Below, piece after piece: positions 35,516 through 45,257 of a stretch of DNA of 64,000 bases. A program made the translations under genes and the position numbers. This DNA comes from Papaver somniferum (lineage: Eukaryota; Streptophyta; Magnoliopsida; Ranunculales; Papaveraceae): positions 13,520,360 to 13,584,359 of the forward strand of contig NC_039368.1 of assembly GCF_003573695.1 (NCBI RefSeq), read 5' to 3'. Below the pieces are notes generated by a model, which saw only the letters and a list, made by a program, of their open reading frames with translations, did no database searches and had not been told where the DNA came from. Each line of letters begins with the position of its first letter. The first letter of the stretch is position 1.

Positions 35516-36205
35516 GACATCAAATGGGAGAGAGTTCTTTTGAACTTGCGCTTAATTTTCATATCTTTGTGGGGAGCGCGGCTGTGGAATATTTGAGGAG
35601 TTATCTTGTATCTTTATAAACTCCGTGATGAATGCATTTAGCTTCGGCTTTATGATTGCATCAAAACAAAGTTGATATGTACTTTTCTTTGGTCATGAAG
35701 TGTATCCATGAGAATTTCATTAGGATCCCATTTTCGTACCTTTGCTAATTTTATTGACAAAAAGGGGGAGAATTAATATGTAGTTCACACTACAAATACA
35801 TATGGTTTACGTGTTTTACAGATCATTATGTAAGGGGGAGTGGTTTTCGTGTTGAGATAAAGTATTGACTAAGAGGGAGTGATACATATCACCATAGTAT
35901 TGTTGTCGAAGTTGTGATATGAGAACTTTGATGCTGTGTAATAATACTATGACACTGTATAACAATGATCGAGAGCATTTGTTTTCTCATTGTTATGGCT
36001 ACGGAACTTCAACAACGATGATGTTAAACTTACAAGATTGGAATCATTGGAGTACTTGGAAGTGACGAAGATTGTAATCCATTTTGTAATTTATGACAAT
36101 GTTGAAGGAGATCAAGCATGTGGACGAGAAGCTACAAAGTTTTTATCTATTTTGTCATCCATATGTATTGATAGTTTTTCCACTAAAATTGACAAAGGGG
36201 GAAAT
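35516..36205 (+). other. 3' internal part of the gag-only copia element with repeated purine tracts
   Basis: Several purine runs of the type AAAAAGGGGGAGAA occur (about 35757-35774, 35832-35844, 35867-35882). The final GACAAAGGGGGAAAT (36191-36205) abuts the LTR and is the priming tract for plus-strand synthesis. Multiple internal tracts of this kind are described for Sirevirus-type copia elements. No coding sequence was recognised. Confidence 0.6.
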
Positions 36206-38608
36206 TGTTAGAGCATTGCTCGGTCGAACTCGCATGTTGTTATCTCAAGCATGTTTGTCAATATTAGTGATCAAAAATATATGTCTGGATTTCTAGTTTA
36301 CTTTTGACTAAGTCTCGATCTAGGATAGTAAAGTGTAGTTGAAGCTCCAAACTCCATGGCGATCATCTTACGAAGGCGAAGAACTACACGAGGAACCGAT
36401 GAAACTTCATCCTATTAAAAAGTTATGGAGACTTGAACTTATCTATCACTCAAAAGTCTATTCTATCTCCTACTCTTGAGACAAAGTCGTATAAGTATGA
36501 TAGTTTTCATACATGCACATTTGCTATTTCGAGCCGAGTTTACTCGCCTATCTTTTTCTCGAAATATGTGTTGGTAAGCTTTCGCTTTAACCATTTTCAT
36601 CTTTACCCATGACAAAATTCATGATGACGTTTCAATCTTGAAAATAGCTTTGACGACGATAGTCGTGAATAACGATTGTTATAACATTATAGAAGAATGT
36701 TTCAATGATTGAAATGTAGAGTTGAGATTACCATCTATGGATATAAGCATATATAGTATGTTCGCACATTATTGTATAAATACATGTACCCGAAGCCAAG
36801 TGCATGCATATGTGATTGAGTACGCGTACCCGTACGCGTACCCACGAAAGTTTTCATACCGAAAATTTCTGCTGGATTTTGTAAGTTTGCAAACTAGTAA
36901 ACTAGTCACCTTAGGTACGCGTACCCACGGAAGTTTTCGAACCGAAAATTTCTGTTGAGTTTATAAACTCAAATCCGGTAGCTAAGGTACGCGTACTCAA
37001 GCTGGTGATATCTCAAATCGGTAGTTCATGAACTTAAAACAATAAATTATAAGGAATGCAATCTTTGCAAACCGTGGCTATATTATTCATGAATTGATTC
37101 TAGGGGATCAAACCGATTTTGTTTCAATTGTGTCTATGAATAAAGACCTAAGCAATTGAACAACTCTTCAACTAGTTCTTATGAGTCATTTGAACTAGTT
37201 ATGAGAAAGATGAATACGGTTAATATAAAAGTGCTCATATGGCTAACCATTGGTTAACTATTTGTGAACCAACTAGGTGTACACGTTTAGGTACGATTAC
37301 TCAAACCTAAATTAATGCATTTAATTTGTTTGTGTGACAAGCTAAGTTTCGATATAACGGTTGAATGATATTAGCCTGGTTGAATCAGGTTTTTCATCTA
37401 ACAATGAATATTGAATGCTTTGTTACCAAGGTAACTTAGATTGCAAACTCTGATTTGAAAACTATATAAAGGAGAAATCTAGCATCTGGAAAAACTAATC
37501 CCCACACCTCCTGTGTGATACTAGTTGGTTTGCTAGAGTCGATTATCCTTTAACCTTAGGTTTCTTCTCGAGACCCTGTAGATTAACGACTGAAAGACTT
37601 CATTGAGATTGTGAAGCCAGACGAAACTACTTTTCTTGTAGTTGAGCGATAAAATCTTGCCATTTTCTATCGTACGAGTTCAATTGAATAATTGGCTTGA
37701 GATTATATCTCCGATAGGGCAAGATAAAAAGAAATCACAAACATCTCCGTCTCATCGTTTTTGATTCCACAATATCTAGTTTCGCTACCATACGATTTAG
37801 ATTATTATGAAGTGATTGATAATACTAGGTTGTTCTTCGAGAATATAAGACTGGTTTATCAATTAGTTCCTGTTAACCTTGATTTATCAAAAGACGGAAC
37901 AAAAACTCTTGGGTATTTCTGTGGGAGACAAATTTATTCAACTCTATAGACTTTTCTGTGTGAGACATATTTGTCTACCAAGTCTTCGAATTTGGATTGT
38001 AGCAACTGTTAGTTGTGGGTGAGATCAGCTAAGGGAATCAAGTGTGTAGTATCCTGCTGGGATCAGAGAAGTAAGGAGCGCAACTGTACCTTGAATCAGT
38101 GTGAGATTGATTAGGGTTCAACTACAATCCAGACCGAAGTTAGTTTGTAGTAGGCTAGTGTTTGTAGCGGCTTAATACAGTGTGGTGTTCAATATGGACT
38201 AGGTCCCGGGGTTTTTCTGCATTTGCGGTTTCCTCGTTAACAAAATTTCTAGTGTCTGTGTTATTTCTATTCCGCATTATATTTTGTTATATAATTGAAA
38301 TATCGCAGGTTGTGTGTTGGATCGATCAATTGTGAAATCCAACCTTTGGTTGTTGATTGGAAATTTATTGATCCTTGGATATTGGTCTTCGGTACCATCC
38401 AAGTTTATATCTCTTGTATTTAATCAAGACTCGCAGATTTTCTTGAGTAAAAATTAAATCAAGAGATAGAGATATAACATTCTTTGATATACTTTTCTAT
38501 TGATTGAGTCTAACTGTCTAGTTGATTCTCATAAAAGTATATTGGAGTTTGTCGATACAGATTTCTAATCGAAATATTGGATGAGGTTGTTAGACCCCCG
38601 CTTTTTCA
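36206..38608 (+). repeat. 3' LTR of the gag-only copia element
   Basis: It matches 12875-15291. It carries four intact GTACGCGTAC palindromes (36820-36829, 36832-36841, 36915-36924, 36987-36996) against two in the left LTR, and the TATA box at 37463-37470. It ends TTTTTCA before the ATCAA duplication at 38609-38613. Confidence 0.9.
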
Positions 38609-38914
38609 ATCAAGCTAATGAATGTTTAACCCTAAAAGACCTAACCGTTTTATCTTAATGGGAGAGTGGAGTGAAAACTACTATATATAGATATGGTAGA
38701 CTATTTTCTTGTTGCGCCCACACTAGCATTGAAAATATATTCTCTTCCTTCTGATAAATCTGTTAAGACTTTTAGGTATAAGAAAACCCAAGTAGTAAAA
38801 TTATTTTCCAGTATTAGTATATTATTCTTGTTTGAAGTTTTGGTGAAAAAACATAGGAGCAAGAAGTCAAGGTTGGAATATTTGGGTCTTCTCAATTACT
38901 GCTAAAAAGGTAAG
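38609..38914 (+). repeat. Right part of the interrupted copia-like LTR
   Basis: It starts with the duplicated ATCAA and carries a TATA-like CTATATATAG near 38680. A downstream TACTGCTAAAAAGGTAAG (near 38898) resembles the U5 end of plant copia LTRs. It is taken as the continuation of 12125-12874; the right boundary is uncertain. Confidence 0.4.
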
Positions 38915-39820
38915 TTATTCAACCATGTTCTTTGTTTCATATGTATAACCAAAGTGGATGTATCTTCTGGTTTTAGGTAAAAGTTTTGAATCAAGTCTTC
39001 CACTGTATCTTTGATGTGCTTGTTTCCTAACAGCAACGACCCAAGAACTCGCACCACTCAGAAATTGGAACATCTGATCTTTTTCACTCATGCCACATAC
39101 ATCTTGATCCAATGCAAGGAAGTTTTCAGTATAGGTCTGTGGTACACCCGTCATCTTTAGCCGACGTAAACTTTCCTTGGAATACCAAGCACCATTGATT
39201 GGTCAGAACTGACATCTCAGTCCTTCTTTCATGTCATTCCAAGACACAGGATTGGTATAACCAGCAGCTTCACCTTCTTATAGCATACTTCTCTACCAAA
39301 CCTTGGTATCACCACCTAGGTAATTGCCTGCGAGAGTTACCTTTTGTCCTACCCCAGTTCCATTTGCTTCAAAGTATGCTTCAACATCAAACAAGTAATT
39401 CTCAATTTCTCTAGCATTTTTGGAACCAACATAAATCCTTGGCTCGGAGACCCGGTTAGAGTTTTCTGCATTCATGTTTTCACTTGCAAACATGCCGTCA
39501 CTGATTAACTTACGAAGACTTTCCATCTCCTCAGACATTTTCTTCGCATAACCTGTTAGTATGATCTTCATGTCACTGAATTTCCCCTACAATCCAGTCA
39601 CTTCAGCATTGGTTTCGCAATTCAACAAGGTTGCATCAGACACCTTTTCCTTGACTACACCCACTCTTTCGTCAAATTCTTTGAACCAATTTGATGTTCT
39701 TTCTTCAAGTAATTCTATCCTGCCTTTACCTTCAGAAACAATAGGAATATCAAGGCCATCACAACCCATGTCAATGGTCATATTGCCAAGATTACCATAC
39801 TCCTCTAATTGATCAAACAT
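38915..39820 (-). pseudogene. Degenerate Ty3/gypsy-type gag fragment
   Basis: Three frames on the minus strand (39820-39587, 39571-39293, 39154-38915) give a broken gag. The first is an acidic coiled-coil-like N-terminus. The second contains RIYVGSKNAREIENYLFDVEAYF and GNYLGGDTKVW, the capsid motif of plant Ty3/gypsy gags. The third contains LALDQDVCGMSEKDQMFQFLSG. A stop and frameshifts separate them, and nothing of pol follows. Confidence 0.75.
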
Positions 39821-39983
39821 ACCAGGTATTCTTCGTCGATCAAAGGGCCATTATAACCCATTTATAATGCGAATTCTCTGAATAGAACGCAACAATCACT
39901 TGCTCACAGGAAAATAACTTAAGAGAGAAAGAAGTACCAGCGTATTATCCAAAAAATACACTTGAACTGTGTACTAAACACAG

Positions 39984-39998
39984 CTCTGATACCCGAAT
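39984..39998 (-). other. Primer-binding site of the degenerate element
   Basis: On the minus strand GGGTATCAGAGCTGTG follows the LTR end TGACA by two to three bases. It matches the initiator tRNA-Met complement except in one position. Confidence 0.65.
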
Positions 39999-41450
39999 TG
40001 TCACATCTTCAAATTCCCTAGATAAATTTATGCGAAAGTGTAACCCGACAGCACAGTGGTTTAGTGAATCAACCTTCACCCACCTGCACCTCAGCCTTAT
40101 AAGTTTGCACCAATCCAAACAGCCAACTCTTCAATTCTACAATGGAAGTCTTTAAGCCTTCTTTATCTTTTCTAAACTTCTCAAATGCATCCCATAATAC
40201 ATTCAAACATTGTCATAAATTCTCAACAACAATCAGCCAACCAAGAACACTTAGAACATGACACGATTACTCACTTTTTATTGCATCAAAGGGAAGATAT
40301 ATAAAATTTTCCCACTTGGGACTTACACAGACTTGTTCCTCTTGAACCAAGCCTTAATCTTACGAAAACTCTCTCAATTTGAGTCTCACAATCTCCTATG
40401 TAAGCCTACTGATTTTCCCATGCCTTAGGACTATTTATACAGCAGCTTTCTTACCCAAAAACCGTGCACAACTGTTGCACATGCATGAGACAGCCATCTG
40501 TCCCATGGAGCAGTTCCATAACCGGCAATAAAGTGCCAACTAAGCCAATTTCTTATCTAACTCGCCTTAGCCTTCAACACCTGTTCCAACGCAGTTAGGA
40601 ACACGCTCCCACGCTTATAAATTTCATTTATAACTGTCCTTTCTCTTCTTACACCTTTGGCACACTTGTGAATCCCGTAACCAACTCATGACCGTCACTT
40701 GAGCTGTATTGCACAATTGTTAAGCTTTATTGAATTGGTCCTTGATTCGATGCATAACCATCTTGGCCCTACATTCTTTTTGCTCTAAGCTAATACACAT
40801 TCAATCCTTGTGCTTCAGTCATCAATGAAACTCTTTAATCTCACTTTAGTTATTCATGCGTCATATGCTTCACTTAGTCAATTTGCTTGGCAATAACAAT
40901 GCCACTCTTGCATTACTAGCTTGTTTGCACTGTTCAAGCTTTGACCCTACCTTGAACTAATGCATAGACCAATTCTTGGTCTATTCTTCCTTCTTGCATC
41001 ATCCTTGAGTTTGGGCCAACTCAATTCCATGGAAATGCTTTAATGCCAACATCGCATGTTGCATCTTGTCGCTTTGGCTTTGCCTTGCCTTTCCCTCAAT
41101 GAAGCTTCATTGTGTTGGCCAATAAGCTTCATTACTTAGCCAAATGTCTTTATAGTGTAATGATACATTTGCGCTTCACTGGTCCTGTAGGGTTATGCTA
41201 TTCTTAGCACTTGACAATCTATGTAGTGTCGCACAATCATTCTCAGACACTGACTTGGCCTACAACACATTAACGCGCAATCAATGTGCGACACTTGCCT
41301 GGCCGGTCGTAATCAGCCATCGACAGTCCAAGGTCATCGTAGTGGGGCAACGACCTCTCATAAATACATTTGGAACTGAAAATCAATTAATTCTTCCCAC
41401 TAAATTTTCACAGCTGCATAAAACAATCATGTAAGATAGAAAACACTGTT
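39999..41450 (-). repeat. LTR of the degenerate Ty3/gypsy-type element
   Basis: The plus-strand start TGTCACATCTTC adjoins the primer site and so is the LTR's 3' end on the minus strand. The far end is not determined; the block may reach about 41450. It contains no gene-like frame. The partner LTR is absent from this window. Confidence 0.5.
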
Positions 41451-41751
41451 CTGTATTTAATTGTGTTTGTCACCATTGATAAAGCCTAACAAAGCGTTGG
41501 AATAGCAGACAAGAAAGACTTTAAACAGTAGTATCTAAGTCAACGTGAAGTATCGCAAACTTCAATTCACTCTGCAAGTTACATATCTAACTATTAAATT
41601 CACTATACAATAGCAAATAGAATTTCCCTATATAGTATGAGTGACTGTATAGAACATACTAATAACTTATCTAGTAAGCTTTCTCTAGCTTGGGTTTATT
41701 CTTCCGCGTCACAAACAAACATTCTGTTGTTAATTTACTTGTAATCTGTAA

Positions 41752-42135
41752 ATGGATATTGTGAGTCCAGTTCTCGACATATTCTCTCGTCTATGGACTT
41801 GTGGTGCTCATAATACAGATTATGTTCGCAAACTCAAACAAAATCTAAAGAAATTCGAGACTTCATTTAACTCACTGAGATGTCAAAGAGATGATACCAT
41901 TAGAAGAATAGAGATGGCAGAGTCGAACCCACCTGAACCAGCAAAGCGTACAAATCTGGTTAATGACTGGCTCCAAAGAGTACAAGCCTTGGAGACAGAA
42001 GTACACAAGATTTTAGACGACAACGAAGCTATGAAGAATGTCGACCATGGATGCTACTTTTGTTGTTGGTCTCAACAAAATTGTTTCACAGCTTACGGAC
42101 TTGGAAAATTAGTAGCAAAAAAAAAAAAACGAAAA
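41752..42135 (+). pseudogene. Coiled-coil domain of the NLR pseudogene
   Basis: 128 residues starting MDIVSPVLDIFSRLW, the usual start of this CNL class. The frame ends in the poly-Lys region directly where the TIR element begins at 42136. Confidence 0.8.
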
Positions 42136-43134
42136 TGATATATGGCACCCATATATCGTGCACCCAGTGCACCCAACATTAGATGTCATCCACTTTGGAA
42201 GCCATCTCATCATCCCTTCATTTACTCGTTCTTTTGTTCTTCTTATTTACTTATCTCAATAGAAAACCTAAACGAAGATCATAAAAAATCTGAAGAATTT
42301 TTTATTGTGGCCTGAAATCATCAATATATGATCAGACTTGATTAATCAATTCCTTTAAATAGTGTTCAATAAAATATAATGGAAGATTCCTTTAGTTTTC
42401 TGTTTTAGGCTTATATGAAAGACGAATGTAGGGCTAGTTTTCTTTTCTTTTTTTTGGCTCGTTTGTATCATGTAATAGACAATCATCCTGATGAAGGAAT
42501 CATACTTTGCATTTTAAAAACAGAAAACCAAACGAGATCAACATGAACCAGTCTTGATGAAGAAATCAACACCTTGCAAAATTGCGAGATATTCCTTATG
42601 TCTTTGAGAAAAAAATTGCCTATTCGATTAGACTTTATGATGACTGATTGATTGGTAGAAAGAAGAAGCAAATTTTAGAAAACGAGTTAATGATTTAATC
42701 ATGATATATACAGCTTTTTAGAAAAGGAGTTACTGATTTAATCATGATATATTCCTTATGTCTTTGAGAAAAAAATTGTCCATTCGATTAGACTTTATGA
42801 TGACTGATTGATTGGTAGAAAGAAGAAGCAAATTTTAGAAAAGGAGTTACCGATTTAATCATGATATATACAGCTTTTAAATGTATTTCACTAGGTGATA
42901 TGATAGGATCAATAATAAGATTTTGCAAATTTGGAGATTGGAGTGATTAGCTTTCTCTAGTTAACAATATTAGTTTATCTCGTGCAGATTGGATAATCAC
43001 TCCGATGACGAAAACGAAAACGAAAAGACAATCTCGAAAACCAGGTGTTTTCTATGAAATTAATTATTTATTCCGTATCAACGACACCTAATGTTGGGTG
43101 CACTGGGTGCACGATATATGAGTGCCATATATCA
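42136..43134. mobile_element. Non-autonomous DNA transposon, 999 bp, ~50-bp terminal inverted repeats
   Basis: The left end TGATATATGGCACCCATATA and the right end (its near reverse complement, ...GTGCCATATATCA) pair over about 50 bases including TCGTGCACCCAGTGCACCCA. The long TIRs suggest a Mutator-like or similar MITE. I could not identify a clean target duplication because the flanks are A-rich. The interior has a 160-bp tandem duplication and no transposase. Confidence 0.8.
42588..42890. repeat. Tandem duplication, 160-bp period, inside the TIR element
   Basis: ATTCCTTATGTCTTTGAGAA occurs at 42591 and again at 42751, and the following ~135 bases are nearly identical, ending in TTTAATCATGATATATACAG. 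Confidence 0.85.
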
Positions 43135-43310
43135 AGGTTGGAAAAAAAATGAAGGCCGTAGAGAATTTGTTGGATTGCGATTTCCTAGACGTCACTTATA
43201 GATGTCAACCGGATCCTCTTAACAGAATTTGTGGTTTCAGGTATGGCCGATAAAGTATTATCTATTATGAAGTTCATCTATGACAATCTAGAAAACCAAA
43301 AGTTGAAGTC

Positions 43311-43745
43311 ATGTTTCTTGTATTGCTTGTTATACCAGAAGACTATTCAGTTTATAAACATGAACTTATTAGACTTTGGATAGGTGAAGGGTTGTTGGAT
43401 AACGTCAATGATTTGGCCAAAGATCAAAATGAAGGTCACGATGTGATAAGATGTCTCAAGGATGCAGGTCTGTTAGAAACAGGTCTTATAGTTGAGTTAA
43501 AGATGGAAGCTCCGGTAAAAATGCACGACATAGTTCGTGATTTAGCAATTTGGGTGAATTCAGATCTTGGGAGGTACAAAAACACCTACTTAACATTACA
43601 ATCAGAAAGCACACTGAAGCTCCATGAATGGGAGAAAGCGGAGAGGATCTCTTTGATAGATAATAGTAGGATCTCAAAACTTTGTTCCTTCAAAATAGTA
43701 GTATCTCCGTTATATCTGACTAGTTCTTCCGGTGCATCCCCATGA
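43311..43745 (+). pseudogene. Winged-helix/MHD part of the NLR pseudogene
   Basis: The frame shows PEDYSVYKHELIRLWIGEG, an acidic linker, DVIRCLKDAGLLE and VKMHDIVRDLAIW. The conserved SCFLYC stretch just upstream is in another frame. LRR-adjacent sequence follows but the end is scrambled. Confidence 0.8.
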
Positions 43746-43979
43746 TTAAAGTTTTGCATATGAATAACGTGAAGCTCAAGAAACTCCCAACAAGCATTTT
43801 TTCACTGTCCAAGTTACAATCACTGAATATGCCAGAATGTGATGAGGATGTCGTTCTAATACCCGGAAGTTTATCATCTCTTTCAAAATTGAAGATCTTA
43901 TACTTATCTGAGTCGTGTTGTCACTGGGAAGTTGAAGGTGGAACAAGCATTTGTGAACTAGAAAGCTTGCAACATTTGA
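43742..43979 (+). pseudogene. First leucine-rich repeats of the NLR pseudogene
   Basis: LKKLPTSIFSLSKLQSLNM, then SLSSLSKLKILYL and ELESLQHL show LRR spacing. The frame is cut at 43979 by the copia insertion. Immediately after that element (49105) only a few codons remain compatible. Confidence 0.75.
43975..43979. repeat. Target-site duplication TTTGA (left copy)
   Basis: TTTGA precedes TGAGAATTG at 43980 and recurs at 49105-49109. Confidence 0.85.
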
Positions 43980-44235
43980 TGAGAATTGTTAAGCTCTCAT
44001 GATTATCAAGATATTAGAGAAACAAAGAAGATTCAGAAGAAGATGAATTGTATAATTGAAGAATGTTATCAAAAACTGAAAAGCAAAAACTAACCAGACA
44101 GCTATGTTCAGACACATTAAATACAGAAGAATTATAGTTGTCTTATTCAGACAGGACACAACATCTGACTGAGCTGACCAATAATACTCAAGTCAAGATT
44201 GTCTTGACTTGAGTTGACTACTAACATTCCTATTA
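43980..44235 (-). repeat. 3' LTR of the copia element
   Basis: 256 bp, nearly identical to 48849-49104. It contains the short palindrome-like TCAAGTCAAGATTGTCTTGA near 44190. Confidence 0.9.
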
Positions 44236-44372
44236 GCCCACCTCAAACTGATAATGGAAACAATAATCAGTTTGAAGAGACAACAACACTAAGGAACAAA
44301 AAAAGAAACATGTTTAACAGCTGCCAAACCACAATTATTTCTTGAAGTAGAAGTAGTGAAACCAGTAAGTAA

Positions 44373-45257
44373 TCATGCTGAAGCAGAAGTATTTGCTGAT
44401 GTTGTTGAAGCAGAGACAGAAGATGCATGTGCATAATTAGATGAAGAAGGAATATTCTTTGAAGAATAAATCTGAGAACTTACTGAGGACACAACATCTG
44501 ATCCAAGTAACTGATGCAGTAAAGAAGTAAATACAGGAGCACACAACCCTTTTGTAAAAATATCAGCCAACTGATTTTCTGATGGTATATGTTGTACATT
44601 GAGAAATCCACTATGTACCAATTCTCTGACAACATGATACTGGATTTTTATGTGCTTTGTCCTGTAATATGAGACTGGATTAGCAGACAAGTAGATTGCA
44701 CTAGTATTATCACAATACAGTGAAATAGGTAATTGTAAAGAAATATGCAGTTCTGACAATAAAGATGAAAGTCATTCTAATTCAGCTGTAGCTACAGATA
44801 AACATTTATATTCAGCTTCAGCTGTTGATCTTGAAACTGTGGGTTTCTTTTTACTGGACCAGGAAATCAAAGAATTCCCAAGAAAACTGCATATCCACAC
44901 GTACACCTGGAAGTTTCAGGACAGTTACCCCAATCTGAATCTGTGTAAGCTTTTAACTTATCAATATCTCCTTTTCTCAATGTTATACCATAACCAATAG
45001 TTCCCTTTCAGTACCTAAGAATTCTCTTAACCAATAAAAAGTGAACATCAGTGGGAGCATGCATAAATTGACTCACATAATTAACTCCAAAACATATGTC
45101 AGGTCTAGTTAAACAAAGATATTGCAGCATTCCAACTATGGTTCTGTAAATAAAAGCATTTTATAATAATTGACCTTCATGCACAGCTACTCTAGGACCT
45201 TTAGCAACTGGAGTAGAACAAGTATTACACTCTGTCATATGTGCCTTTTCAAGCAAT
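44373..45257 (-). pseudogene. Copia RT end and RNase H, with stops
   Basis: The RNase H end is in frame at 44759-44373 (SLYCDNTSAIYLSANPV, RTKHIKI, IPSENQLADIFTKGL). Between 45257 and 44760 the same protein continues ([44 protein letters not shown]) but is broken by in-frame stops, one of them likely replacing the conserved Trp in the AELE-W-LSSLL region. Confidence 0.8.

Larger units (their letters stand above)
12875..38608 (+). mobile_element. Gag-only copia-type LTR retrotransposon (LARD-like), 25.7 kb with nested insertions
   Basis: LTRs of 2417 bp (12875-15291) and 2403 bp (36206-38608) begin TGTTAGAGC and end TTTTTCA, flanked by ATCAA duplications. A primer-binding site for initiator tRNA-Met lies two bases after the left LTR, and a purine-rich tract abuts the right LTR. 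Removing the gypsy element at 18277-35510 leaves only about 3.7 kb of internal DNA. It encodes a UBN2-type gag, one or two coiled-coil frames and no protease, integrase, reverse transcriptase or RNase H. It is therefore non-autonomous and would need another copia element's enzymes. Long LTRs, repeated purine tracts and LTR palindromes recall Sirevirus features; lineage placement is inference. Confidence 0.85.
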
